DNA from: Uranotaenia lowii
Lineage: Eukaryota; Arthropoda; Insecta; Diptera; Culicidae
Assembly (NCBI RefSeq): GCF_029784155.1
Contig: NC_073692.1
Coordinates: forward strand, 275,199,413-275,263,412
Length of the DNA stretch: 64,000 bases
Reading direction: 5' to 3'
Positions 21,775 through 34,010 of this stretch are shown here, piece after piece. A model generated the notes under the pieces. The model saw nothing but the letters and a program-made list of their open reading frames with translations. It was not told where the DNA came from and did not search any database. The position numbers were made by a program, and so were the translations under genes. The stretch's first letter is position 1, and each line of letters opens with the position of its first letter.

Positions 21775-24700
21775 AGGTACTAAATTCTTGCTAAAAATCA
21801 TCATCATCTTCTTCTCTCTGGTATCATGTCTCCTTCTTACATGGAAATTGATGGGGGCCAATATTATTTTGGATACAAGTTCAGCTCAGAATTTTTGTTT
21901 CATCGTTTCATGGTAATCAGTATGATAAAGTACCAGAGCTGACATGTCAAATTCGTGAATGCCAGAGGAAAATCACGTTAAAATACTTTGAAACCTGTTG
22001 AAATACAAGGTGCTAAAATGCAATTATGCAATCACATTGTTTGTAGAAGCATAAATATTAACTTGAACAAAGTGAATTTCAAGAACTGAGTACTGTTCTT
22101 GTTCTGCTCACTTGATGTATGGAATAATTCCTAGATTTTATGAAGATTGATTAGATTTTTCCTGAATTTTCAGAAAATTGTCCAGAATTGCCCAGCCGTG
22201 CAGATACGTGCGATAGAAAGTATGGAATACCTACTTTAGATTTAAGCGTCGTTATTCATTTTAACAACTATTTCGAAGATATCTTGCCCAAATTGAAGCT
22301 TCATATAACTCGATGTCAAATAAGTTGGTTAAAAAAGATTAAATATAAAAAAGTTAAATGAAGTACTTATAGGAAGCTTAATTTCTTTGGAGCTATTCGA
22401 CCGCAACCAACGGTCTCTGGCAAGGTGCCGATGTCAATAGCCTGTCATAATATTTGTGATTAATGGTTCACAATGAAATTAATTACCCAACTTATCTGCA
22501 ACTGCTGCCAAAGAGCTGGAGCAGGAATTTCAAAACAATGAGTCGGGAACAATCTTGGTTTTGAAAGCTGTCAGTTTAGCAGCATTTTATTTCCCAATTC
22601 CCGTCCATCAGTTCTTCAACCAGCCTGCATTCCACGGACCCAGGCTATCGCGAGTTTTTTTTTTGTTTTAAATTTGGATAGTTCCGTTTGCGGTTGAGCT
22701 GTTGCACTCGAGTAAAAGCAACACGCTTATGAATAAGTTTCCAAGGAGCCAAGTCAGCGCAGGAGACGCCTTTCCTTTTGCTGGGCTGCAACTTGAAACC
22801 ATCAGCGAGGTAAGAAGTAAAAATATAAGTTAATGCTGCATACCAACCATAAAGTGCAATAATTTAGAGCTTCCTCGATCAAGGTTTTTTTGCATTGTCT
22901 ATTTTTTTCGCTGCTTGTGGTTCGTCAAGTCAGGAGAGGAGAACCCGCGAGCTGCCTCAGAAGCTGACTTTACCCGGGAACAATGTTTTTGTTTTCCACC
23001 TCTCGCCTTCGGGAGCAACTTTGGACTCACCAATCGAAAGGGCCTGTTTATTTTAAAAAAAACCTTCCCAAAGTGTTGTAGATTATTTATTTAGAGTGAA
23101 AAAGGGAGAAAATTGTGGATTGTCATTCATTAAACTTGTTGCAATTCTTGTGTTACTCGAACATTTCTAAAGAAATATATAAAATTATGCTGCCCTTCCC
23201 AATTGTCGAGTCAGGGCTTTGCAACTTCATTTTGGCTTATTTCTTCTACTTCACCGCCACTTGTTGTGAGAACCGTAAAATTCTGGTAGACGAAGGCCAT
23301 CAACGTTGAGCAAGTTGTCTGACATTTTTCTTGAAAACTTTCCTTTGGCTTCCGTACGACATTCGGGCCACCACATTGCAGCACCTCCCTGCTTCTAGCA
23401 ACTTCTTGCAAAATGCAACTCGACGGGATGCAACTCGAATAACGCATTTTTGCGCCCGCGGATTGCCACTTTGGAAGGCAAACGTACGACGTAAGACGGG
23501 CTTTATGTGTTTCCTTAACCGTAACTTTATCAGACAAGGTGAGATGTTCATTAAGATAATTTATAACCGCGGGGTGGAGGAATGAGCTGCGAGACGCAGG
23601 TACCTATTTGGGGAATGGATCCGATTACATGTCTACTGCTGCTGCTTCTAGAAGTTTGTACTTGAATCATTTTTTTTTGTCTAAAAGTCCCAAGGTTACT
23701 GCAAATATATTGAGGTCGTCAGTCATGATGGCAACCAATAAATGAAAAAAGAAACAAGTTCGTTAAACTACCTCCTTCGAAACCCGATAAAACATCCTCG
23801 AAATGATTAAAAGCGAAGAACTGCATCCAAGATCTTCCTGTGTTAACCAGCTTAACGCTTGGCTTTTAATTACCAATTAACGCATTAAGTGCGGCATCGC
23901 CCGAATCATGTCCCTGGCTAGCTGCACAAATCTTGGCTGATAGATTTCCGAGATCTGCCTCCTGAGGGACTGCTCTCTCTCTGGATACGCCTCGTCAAAA
24001 CCTGTCTTGACTGGCCACTGTTGCATTACCTGGGCGGTTTGATGCCCGAGTCTGTTTCCCCAATCTACCTTCTTACCATCTCGTCCGTTCGTCATCGGGA
24101 AGAATATTGATTTCATCGGACATATTTAGACGTGTGAACCAACATGAGCGAAACTTGTTTTACAGTCGTGCTGTTATGACAGTATTATTGGCGCATTGCC
24201 AGCTGACTGACCAGGCTGGGATTTGACCGAGGAATGACTTTGGTGTCAAGGATATACAAAATCGCAACTTTTTTTTGGGAATTCAGGAAAAAATATCGGA
24301 TGATTATAGGCCGATTCAACGAATCAAATTACATTTTATAAACGGAACAAATGCATTGGAATAAAGAAAAACAATTGGTTAAATATTAAATCGTTAACTT
24401 TTCTGAGGTTCAAGGAAGGCACTTGAAAAGCAATCACACGACTTGCAAGCTGAGTACTTACAATGCCGTTCATTGCCAATGCTTCAAGAGTCAGGGCCGT
24501 AGGAAAAGCTGACTCATGGGGGGGGGGGGGGGTCTGGTTAAGGTGACCTATTTTTTTATGACATTTATGCTAAACAATGCATGAACATAAAATATTATCT
24601 TTTAATACTATTTGATTATTTTTGTTTGAATTCTTCAACATAAATAGTGTTTCGTATTAAATGAAAACTTTCAAAAATTCGATGATGATTATGATTTTTG

Positions 24701-25491
24701 TGAACAATCCTTTAGCAACGAAAGAGGAAAAAACTTTAATCGATGGTTGAAATCTTAAAATTTTGCATCAAAATCTGGTGTACTTAGCTTGGATTGCCAG
24801 AAGTTCATCCGCTCTTAAATATCCGTGCCAAGCAAATCCAGGCTATTTTATTTAAAACTTGGCAATGGCATAATTCGGGCATCCAATTTCCAAGTTTTTT
24901 AAACAAAAATCCAGGCAATACCTAGGAAAGTTTGACCAAAATCTAGGAACTATTAAAAAATATCATGAAGGAAAAAAATCGAAATTATTTTTTCATCAAA
25001 ACAACACAACAAGGTTTTGAATCGTATTAAGTCTCGCGAAAATCGTTTATGTTTAGTTTAGCAAATCTTGCTTTAAAAATTTCATTCTTGGATGAAAAAA
25101 TTTGCAAATATAGAAATGCAATTTGATTTTTTTATTTGAGTTTCCTTAAAAAAATGTAAATAAATAAAATCAGGATTTTTTCCAAAAATATTTAGACAAT
25201 CGGGCTGGGCCGAATCTTTCCCAATTTTTTATCAAATATCCGGGGAATCTGGCCTGCTTAATTTTGCTTGTTTGATTAGAACCTCCAATTAGTTTTTAAG
25301 AAAAAAGCCTTCCAATTTGAAATAAAAAATTTACAAATAAATACAATTTACTTAAGTAAAAGTAAAAGATAAACATTTTAAGGTTCAAGTCGGATTCATG
25401 CAAACTCGATCCTAGTTAAAGATTTAATTTGAAATTTGGTTCTTGAAAAAAGTTCAATGTTTATTATTTTGAACAATACACCAAACATATA
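21775..25491. other. Stretch without a supported gene
   Basis: Mixed composition. 24785-25260 contains words (CCAGGC, CCGGGGAATCT, GGCTGGGCCGAAT) that resemble the interior of the MITE at 34856-35411 and may be a decayed relative. A G run lies at 24519-24532. An open minus-strand frame at 23877-24116 (79 codons) is unidentified and not called. Confidence 0.4.
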
Positions 25492-26881
25492 ACGGAGAAA
25501 AAAGTATGGTATTTCCAACTATTATCCACGTATGTTTAATCATACATATATCTGATTGCTTCTCGACCAACTATAATTATCAAAATTTAAACAATACATA
25601 TAATAGACAATCTGGTTGATTTCGTACATTCAACAATATATATAATACATTCAACAATAGCTGCATGATTGGTTTTGTGCATTCAACTATAACTTTATTT
25701 AATAGATTCAACTATAATGTACGATTGATGTCATATATTCAACAATAATTATAGTAGATTCAGCTTTAGGAATATGATTGATTTGATTATAAACATGATA
25801 GATTCAACTATAATAATATAATTGATTAAATTAAAAATATGATAGATTGAACTATAATTAAATGATTCATTTAATTAAAGTTTCATTTATATTTCTATGA
25901 CTGATTCAATGAGATCAACTATAAATATTGTAAATTTAAATTCTGGATATATTGGAAGTTATCATATCATTAGATTTTTTTTTTTGGAATTATTTTCTGG
26001 CTACGTTCTTAAATTTATTGTTCCAGCATTTTGCATCTAGTTCATTTTAGCCGCCACAATGCTAGAAAACTGACCGGAAATCCCGATACTCACGTCCTGG
26101 TATTTACGTTGTTGTTTTTTTGCATCTTGATGCATGTTTGAAAATTGAGCGTATCAATTAATCGGGCCCGGAAGACGTCCTCAGAAGTTCGTGCTTCTGC
26201 ACCCGGCGAAGGTTAATTGTGGGGTAAAATTCAATCAATATAATGACATCAATCGATCATACGCTGACTTACCAATACTTATTTCCTGTAGAATCCTGCC
26301 AAGATCACGTGAAGGAACGTCGAGACTCGCGTCGATTTCGTGGGCAACCAGAGTAGGTAGGATACCTTTCCCAATTCCAGGAACTGTCGGCCTACTGCAC
26401 GACCGCCGCCAGAAATTGGTAGAAGAAAATGTTTCCCCGTCGCCGGAGAGCGCTTGCATTTTGCCACCGACGTCAGGAAATGCCGTCTGAAACTTAAAAA
26501 CTACACTACGATAGCTGCAGGGAACATGTCTTGATCTCGCACCATAGTATTCAAGTAGCATACCATCAATCATAAAAATATGGTTTAATTTACTATATTT
26601 ATAGTTCAATACCTTAAATTAATCATACATTTGAAGTTGAATCTATCATATATACGGTTGAATCAATTATACCACTACAGTTGAATCTATCATATTTCAT
26701 ACCCTCGTTAAATAAATGTACAAAAAAAATCTATCATACTTATATTTAAATGTTAGAGGCCAACCAGAAATGTATGGTTGAATGTTTATAGTTGAATAAC
26801 TAAAATCAATCATACAATTGTAGTTGAATTTATCATATTTACAGTTCATTCAATTATACCACTGTGGTCTTATTTCTCCGT
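25492..26881. mobile_element. Foldback-like element with repeated ATAGTTGAAT arms
   Basis: The ends ACGGAGAAA (25492) and TTTCTCCGT (to 26881) are inverted. Both arms are made of degenerate repeats around TAGATTCAACTATAAT (25530-25970) and, inverted, ATAGTTGAATCTATCAT (26560-26870). The centre (26000-26550) is richer in GC and contains a possible exon on the minus strand. No target duplication could be resolved. Architecture resembles the element at 19073-21665 although the sequence does not. Confidence 0.6.
26273..26486 (-). CDS. Candidate exon inside the foldback element
   Basis: On the minus strand an open frame with coding-like composition is bounded by a pyrimidine-rich acceptor ending TTTCAG (exon starts at 26486) and a consensus donor GTAAGT (26272-26267). 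The peptide includes TVPGIGKGILPTLVAHEID and LDVPSRDLGRILQEIS. I do not recognise the family. It could be a captured host exon, an exon of the element's own gene, or chance. The 214-bp length is normal for an insect exon. The open frame itself runs on past both splice sites (26235-26609). Confidence 0.3.
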
Positions 26882-26924
26882 GATGGAACTCCCTGCAATT
26901 TCTTTATTAAAAGATACAGTTGCG

Positions 26925-27105
26925 TTCAAAAAAGAATGAAATCGCGTGAAGCTGCGCACCCACTTCCAACTTTGATAAGCTGCCATTTTTCTCTCGGTTG
27001 ATATTTTTTCATGAAAATTTCACACTATTTAGTTCAACTATCGAACTAAGTTGGAAGTGGGTGCGCAACTTTACGCGATTTCATTCTTTTTTGAACGCAA
27101 CTGTA
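26925..27105. mobile_element. 177-bp Tc1-type MITE with TA duplication
   Basis: TA at 26925-26926 and 27104-27105 brackets inverted ends CAGTTGCGTTCAAAAAAGAA and their inverse. The arms extend into GCACCCACTTCCAAC and its inverse, so the element is a near-complete palindrome with a loop of about 60 bp. A CAGT start and a TA target fit Tc1/mariner. The arms are nearly identical, so it may be recent. Confidence 0.8.
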
Positions 27106-27289
27106 CATTCCTGTGAATGGTTTGTTTTTTTTTTTAATTTGTTTTTCAAAAGACAAAACTATCTGTATGAACTGAAATTCTACTTTTCAATAATTTCTAG
27201 TAATTTCAATACGTTTTCTGAATAATACATTAGTACGGTTTCTGAAATTGGGCATAAGAAATTAAAATCAGTTGATTTGCAGGAGAAGG

Positions 27290-28179
27290 AGCAGTTTAAT
27301 ATAATCAACTGAACAGCGTGGTTGAGAAAATTTCGAAGGGTGACATTCCAATCCACTAAGGTGGCTTCAACGCAAAAATTGGCTCCGACAATCAGGACAT
27401 TGATCGCATCATGGGGCGCCATGGTCTTGGACAGATGAGCGAAAACGGGAAGCTCCTTGTAGAGTTTTGTGGCAACAGCAACATGGTGATCGGTGGATTG
27501 CACTTCCCCCATCGACCAGCAAGGTCACTTGGGTATCCCGAGATGGCCGAACAGAAAATCAAATTGACCACATCTGCATCAGCCAAAAATGGAGAAGGAG
27601 CCTTCTTGATGTCCGCAACAAACGAAGCGCAGACATTGCATCTGACCATCACCTCGTTTTTTGGCAAGATACGATCGCGCGTGTCCAACGGCGCGAGGAG
27701 AAAATCGGGTGCCGGTACGACGTCCGCCGGTTGGAAAATCCAGAGGTGAAAAGGGCATACGTTGAACGGCTAGAGTCTCGAGCCTTGGAATTGCCGACAG
27801 ATGGAACAATCGAAGAACAGTGGTGTAGAATCAAGAATGCTTTTATCATGACGAACCTTGGTAGTCTTGGTAAAGTTTGTGGAAGAAGAAGTGAATGGAT
27901 GTCGTATTGGAGGATGGTCGATGATCAGAGAATGGCAAAAGTCGGAATTGAGCAGGCATGTACCGGGTCAGCCAAAGCAGCCACCCGCTTATGCGGAGTT
28001 GAAAAAATCAGTATATGGATCTTGTAGACGAGACGAGAAAGCCTGGACAAACTCCCTACCCGAAGAGGGAGAAATAGCAGCCGCCAATGGAGATATCCGA
28101 TTACTTTTTGAAATTTCTCGTCGCCTTAATGGTGCTAGAACTAATACAAGAAAGCCACTTAAAGAACGAGCTGGTCAGT
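27290..28179 (+). pseudogene. RTE copy B endonuclease, C-terminal part
   Basis: Two frames give GGFNAKIGSDNQ (Asp of the LGDFN motif lost), TWVSRDGRTENQIDHI, ASDHHLVFWQDT and the linker VGCRYDVRRLENPEVKRAYVE-like segment. Homologous to 16975-17800 of copy A. The catalytic D-x-N motif reads GGFN, so this copy would be inactive even without the frameshifts. The mariner at 28182 interrupts the linker. Confidence 0.7.
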
Positions 28180-29198
28180 TAAAGGGTGATACGGTAAAAA
28201 TTTGGTCAAGGGAAAACGCGTGTAAATCGGTGAAATCGTTTATTTAAAACATCAAATTAAATTTCTTTTTCTAGTTTAATTAGTATAAAATTTAGGAAAA
28301 ATATTCAGTTAGACTTCCACTTTTCCAAATCCGAATTGCCGGGCCTTAGGCAGCAGACGTTCATAAAAATTCATAAAAACGTAACACTCTTTCATAAAAA
28401 TTTCTTGGTTGACAGTCCCGGAAGTTATAAAAATGCTGCTTTTTAAGCCACAGGTACAGATGGCTTGCCAAACCAGATATTTCTTCGCGAACTTTGATAG
28501 TTTCATGTGCTTGAAAATATCTGCTACCTTTCCCCTTCCTTTTGCTGTATGAAACTGCTATCCCGGAAGCTGCTTGTAGTTGGCTTTGACGTAGGTTTTG
28601 TCGTCCATTACCACGCAGTCAAACTTCGTCAGCATCGTCGTGTACATCCTCCGGGATCGCGCTGTGGCCGTCGTATTTTGTTTGTCATCGCGATTTGGAG
28701 TCACTACTTTCTTGTAAGTCGATAGTCCGGCTCGTTTTTTGGCTCAATGCACGGTTGTAGACGATGCACCCAACTTATTTGCGGCATGCATCTCGGAGAG
28801 GTTAGGGTGTCGCTTGAAACTACCGTCATCTCTCTTTGTCGTCTCAGCGGCTTCCGGTTTTCGATTTCCCCCCGATCCAGACTTCCTGGCTGTCGACAAA
28901 CGTTCCTCAAACACTTTAATTACATTGGTAACGGTTGATTTGGCAACTTTTAGCGATTTTGTCAGCTTTGCGTGCAAGAAGCTCGGATGTTCGCGATGCG
29001 CGAGCAAAATTTTGATACGCTGCTCTTCTTCCTTGGACGGCATTTTGACAACTGAAGAGTGAATTCCAAAATCAAAATAGGAGCAACATTCTACACACAC
29101 ACATCTTCAAAATGAGGGGTGTTTAGGTTATTTAAATGCAAAATTGAAAGAAATACGTCAAGTTGATATTGACCAAATTTTGACCGTATCACCCTTTA
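28180..29198 (-). mobile_element. DD37E-type mariner, internally deleted, TA-flanked
   Basis: 1015 bp (28182-29196) between TA dinucleotides at 28180-28181 and 29197-29198. The TIRs start AAGGGTGATACGGT. It matches the element at 61387-62667 end to end, except for about 290 bp missing near 28346 that hold the C-terminal half of the catalytic domain. It disrupts RTE copy B and so is younger than it. Confidence 0.85.
28345..29043 (-). pseudogene. DD37E transposase, deleted and frameshifted
   Basis: It starts at ATG 29043 with MPSKEEEQRIKILLAHRE, a helix-turn-helix DNA-binding domain, followed by KLTKSLKVAKSTVTNVIK and, in the same open stretch to 28744, a second HTH-like segment (AANKLGASSTTVH). 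The DDETYVKA motif with the first Asp is still recognisable in the 28580-28620 region. The part with the second Asp and Glu is deleted. Non-functional. Confidence 0.75.
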
Positions 29199-30440
29199 AT
29201 GACCCATCGGACAGATCAGTTCAAACGATGGACTGAGCACTTCGAACAACTCTTCCGAGTCACGAATAGCTATGGTCTACAGAACCCGCAGCTTGAGGCG
29301 CCAACAGTAAGTCGCATAAATGGCGTCAACTCGAAAGGCATCCTTGGCTGAAACAGAGGCGGCAATCAAAGACATGAAATCCAACAAAGCGCCTGAGATC
29401 GATTGCTTTTCTGCTGAAATGCTGAAAGCCGACCCTGCCCTGTCAGCACAAATGTTGCACCGTCTTTTCGCTGACATCTGGGATACTGCAACATTCCCGG
29501 TCGACCGGACGCAGGTTATCTTCGTAAAGGTCCCGAAGAAGGGAGATCTAACAGAGTGCGGTTACTGGCGAGGCATAACGCTGATCTGTTAACAGGATCC
29601 AGGAGAAAATCGACGATCATGTGTGGACCACATTACAACGCTACGAATAATATTGGAACAAATCAACGAATTCCTGGGCTCTCTTCTGCTGGTGTGCGTT
29701 AATTTCGAAAAATCATTTGACCCACTGAATCACGAAAACATCTGGGCTGCGCTCATCCAATCCCGGTAGCTAATAGGGTAGGGATTGAGACAAGGATGTA
29801 TATTATTACCACTTCTTGATCGGTTGACTGAAGACCAAACCGAGGATTGCTGTGGAATCCTTCGACAATGGATCACCTAAACGAACTTGACCCGGCAGAC
29901 GATATTGTTTTGCTCGCTCGAAAACAACAACACATGCAGAGTAAACTCGACGACCAAACCGAAAGTTCCAAGGCAGCAGGTCTCAAAGTCAATGTCGGAA
30001 AGACCAAGTCGATGGAGATCAACACAGGAAATCCCTCCAGTTTCATGGTAACTAGGCAACAGGTTGAGAAAGTGAAGTGCTCGGTAACCTGATAACGCCT
30101 GATGGTGGTACCAGGAAAGACATCGAAACCCGGATCAGAAAGGCCCGTTTTGCATTTGCGAGTCTCCGAAACATCTGGCGGTCACGCCAGATCTCTCTAC
30201 GAACAAAAATCCGAATCTTCTACTCAAACTTCAAATCCGTATTGCTGTACGGGTGTGAAACTTGGTGCACATATGCGGTGACGACGCGAAAACTGCAAGT
30301 GTTTGTAAACCGCTGCCTGCGGAACATCATCCGCGCTTGGTGGCCTGGCAACTGAATCTCGAATGAGGAACTAAGAGATTCGGGAACGTAAGTGGAGATG
30401 GACGCACACGCTGCGAAGAGATGAAAACGAGATTTGCAAA
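29199..30440 (+). pseudogene. RTE copy B reverse transcriptase remains
   Basis: Frames at 29320-29592 (AIKDMKSNKAPEIDCFSAEML, the RT entry motif with GPDGI replaced by APEID), 29700-29760 (degenerate F-x-K-x-FD), 29847-30092 (PADDIVLLARKQQ, catalytic site region, then LKVNVGKTKSMEI) and 30077-30355 (SLRTKIRIFYSNFKSVLLYGCETW). Stops and frameshifts separate them. It continues directly from the linker before the mariner. Confidence 0.7.
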
Positions 30441-30504
30441 GAGGCAGGCCCAGAAGCTCGTGGCGGCGTAGTCTAGCCACTGAAATCCGCACAGGTGGCT
30501 ATTC

Positions 30505-32847
30505 GATAATAAGAACAAAAAACCGGTAATTTTTGTTTTAATTGACCTTCACATGCTTCGAGAAACCATATACTTATATAAATCATTGCATTGAAATGGA
30601 ATAGAGTTAATTAAAAAATTCACCTAAATTCCTCAAAATTTAAAAAATATTTTGATGTTGGTGTTTAGATGTATTACAGACTCGCTTAATCGATACACGT
30701 CAGGTTTTCCACATAAAATGAGCGTGTTCGAAATCTGTCAGTTCGTCTTCGTTCCAATCTCTATGTTCAAGCTGTGTGATAGTTAAATCGAGACGGAACC
30801 AACTAGAAAAATGAGCACAAGATTAATTGTCACCGGGATTAAGATCTTAATCAGATCCATGTTACACCGTCATTGCATGGTTGCTCAAACCCAAGCCTTC
30901 GGTTAGTTACATAACAAACCTCATAAAATACTCGTAGCTTCTGCCCAGCCCGTTTCGTTTCGTTCCGTTTCGGAGTTACAAGAATAATCGCCCTTCGGGG
31001 GCTTGGCCATGACAATGTTCTTTCCGATGGGCGGCTATTTTTATCAGCACTTACCAGCCAGGAAAGAAGGCAAAGTTGGAAGAGAGATAGGAGAAAAAAA
31101 AACACAATCCAAGGACCAACATCTTGGCCATTTATTTGCCCCACACAAAGCCACTACCGGGCGTATATGATGCAACATTTGTCTTACGGAATTTTCGAAA
31201 CGCCATCCAGAGGCAGAAAGTGAGACGAGATCAACAACCGTAGAAGAGAAATAGGAAGGTACCAGATACGCGGAAGAACATTCCATCAACTTCGGAGTTC
31301 GCCCTTTGGGAGATACGATTCGTGGAACCGTATTTCTATGGTGAAGGATTTATGTCACAGTTGAAACGGTTTCGGAAAGTAACTGTCCTTGGTTTTAAAA
31401 ATAGACCAAGAGCTTTAAATGCCATACAGGGAGAGATGAAGGTAGTAAAGGGCATCTGAAAGGTTAAGGTCCATTCAATTTATGATTACCTGGAGAGTTT
31501 AGCCAATGATTCTTCTTCTCTTACCTTTTTCAGAGTGTCTGTATATTTGGTCAATCAAATGTGTGGTTCATGTCATGTTATCAATTTTATGATCAAATTG
31601 AACGACAAAACCAGAAAAGTCAACACGCCACAACAGAACGAACAACACAACGAAAACGCTCGTCGAGTGCCATTTATTTTCGCACGCTTTTGCCCGTTTC
31701 GGTTTGCACCTGAAATAATTAATGGTTGAGTAAAGTTTAAATAATCACATCACAAATCACCTACGGTGTCATTTTTCAGCACAATAATATCGATTAATTT
31801 TGTGTGACACTTTTGCGTGTTGTTTGGCTTTTGTGTTTCAAGCTTGCCAGGTATTTTGAGAGTTGAATTTTTCATTTCAATTCTAAAAGGTATAATTTTT
31901 ATAAGAAAATAAGTTTCTGGAGCTGAGTTGAATACACGCTCGAATATTTGCTTTCTTTGGAAGAAAAACAGTCAAGCTTCTGTTTCTGACACATTATTTG
32001 GACTTACCAAATCATTTTTTATCAACAGCTTAAAGGATTTTCTCAAAACTTTGCAATGAAAATTTGACAGTACAAAAATAACGCAAAGAGAAACTATGTT
32101 TTAAAAATCATACCGCCTAAAAGTACTGATAAGTATTTCGTGTGTATTAAATTTTAAATTTATCTACGTAAGAAAGATTTTATAAAACTTTGTTCAATGA
32201 AATCAAAACCCTATATTGACCGGACTATACGATTTTACTAAACCACAATAAGATTGGCCATTTTGTAAGCAGGACCAAGAAAAAGCTTTGCAAAAAATGC
32301 ACACAAAATTTGGAATCCGTGATGAAGGTATTATACGACACCGAAACAAAGGATTGGAATGATTTTTTGTAAGAAACTGGACTGATTTACCGATAATAAA
32401 TTAAACATTACTTGTAGTTCGATGTGACGATAGATTCAAATAGTACGCTCAAACACCAAAACAAGGCATTTTTTTCAAGTACCGTAGTCCGAGGTAAGAT
32501 TGATAACTTTTTTCAATATTGTTCTTTTAAGGGGAATGTGGCATGTTCCATATTTTTAAAACCAGTATTGGACTCCAATGAACGTAAAACATGGTTGCAG
32601 AAATTTATTTGATTACTTTAAATTTTATTTACAAAATCGATATTTCTTTGTTTATAATTTGATACTTTGGGGTATCGTTGATCAGTCTTTATTTTGACGA
32701 TTCTAACGAGTTATCTTGATTATAAAGGATACAAACCCCTTCTGAATTTCTGTGTTTTTTTGATTTAAATTTCTTCGCGGTCTGCATGCTGCATAAATTA
32801 AGGGGCTGAATTTTGTTTAATATCTATAGGTATATAAAAAGCAATTT
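30505..32847. other. Stretch without a supported gene
   Basis: AT-rich sequence with some more balanced parts near 30.9-31.3 kb. No domain, TIR or repeat was recognised. ORFs at 30851-31289 overlap on one strand and look accidental. Confidence 0.4.
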
Positions 32848-32852
32848 CTGTA

Positions 32853-32902
32853 TGTTTGTTTGTTTGTTTGTTTGTTTGTTTGTTTGTTTGTTTGTTTGTT
32901 TG
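32853..32902. repeat. (TTTG)n microsatellite
   Basis: About twelve uninterrupted TTTG units, lying immediately before the 143-bp tandem array. Confidence 0.95.
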
Positions 32903-32904
32903 TC

Positions 32905-34010
32905 CTCTATAGACTCAGCCGTCTTAAAAGCTAGAGGTCTGAAATTTGGCATGGATGCCCATTAGGACCAGGAATGATGAAAAATGTTTTTAGATTTTTG
33001 GATGACCCCTTCTGAAGGGGGTCGTCCATAGATGACAAATATTGTTTTCGCGATATTGACGTTATTTTTTGTCGGATCGTGTTGAAAATTTGCACATGAG
33101 TGTTTTGAAAGACGAAAAATCGATTTCAGATGTCAAATTATGTGTAAGGGATCGTTCAAAGGGGTCGTCCATATTAACTGTTCGCTGTTTTTGCGATATT
33201 GACGTTATTATACATCGTATTCAGATGAAAATTGGTACACGATAGTTTTGAGTGACGTGCAATCGATTTGAGGTATCAAATTCGGTGTAAGGGGCCGGCG
33301 AAAGGGGTCGTCCATATTAAATTTTCAGTATTTTAGTGGTATTGACGTTTTTATACATCGGATTGGGATGAAAATTTGCACGTAGGAGTTATTTGGGACA
33401 AACAACTGATTTCACTTATCCAAACTAAAATCAGGGGTCGGCCAAAGGGGTCGTCCATATAAACTATTCACTGTTGATGCGAAATTGTCGTTATTATACA
33501 CCGGATTCTGATGAAAATTGATACACGAGAGTTTTGAGAGACGAGCAATGGATTTCAGGTATTAAATTCAGTGTACGGGCCGCCAAAGGGGGTCGTCCAT
33601 ATTAACCTTTCAATATTTTTGCTATATGGTTGATATTATTCATCGGATTGGGATAAAAATTTGCACACGGTAGTTTTCAGGGACAGGCATTCGAATTCAA
33701 ATGTCAAATATTTTGCCAGGGGTCGACGAAAGGGGTCGTCCATATAGATTAATTTTTCACTGTTTTTAGCAATATCGACGTTATTATGCAACGGATTGCT
33801 TTGAAAACTGGCACACGCGAGTTTTGAGGGAAGGGCAATCGATTTCAGATATCAAATATGGTATAAGAAGCCACCGAAAGGGGTTAAACTTTTTGGCAAT
33901 AATTGCGTTGTTATGCAACGATTGAGTCGAAATTTATACACGGGTTTTTTTGGCACGGTCAATTGATTCCTGATTTCAAATTTAGTAGCAGACGACAGAC
34001 AAAATGATCG
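32905..34010. repeat. Tandem array, unit about 143 bp, 7-8 diverged copies
   Basis: The word GGGGTCGTCCATAT recurs near 33018, 33161, 33304, 33446, 33588 and 33732, with a decayed one at 33880, spaced 141-148 bp. Each unit also holds GATATTGACGTTATTATACA, GATGAAAATTGGTACAC and GAGTTTTGAG. Units differ at many positions, so the array is old. Read on either strand it has many stops. A short relative of the start (TCAGTCTGTCTGTTTG...) lies at 35577. Confidence 0.8.

Larger units (their letters stand above)
27278..30500 (+). mobile_element. RTE-like LINE, copy B, 5'-truncated and split by a mariner
   Basis: It begins at a point equal to 16914 in copy A, so leader and endonuclease N-terminus are missing. 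Endonuclease and linker run to 28179, a DD37E element occupies 28182-29196, and RT remains continue from 29199 to about 30430, followed by a gap and the C-terminal end near 30445-30500. Compared with A there are deletions but also segments A has lost. Confidence 0.75.

Noticed and set aside
23877..24116. Minus-strand ORF of 79 codons starting MKSIFFPMTNGRD
   Set aside because: Composition is coding-like, but I recognise no family and no splice or promoter context. Left uncalled.
32905..34010. Possible CRISPR-like array
   Set aside because: Units are diverged along their whole length, with no short conserved repeat plus unique spacer pattern, and the sequence is eukaryotic.
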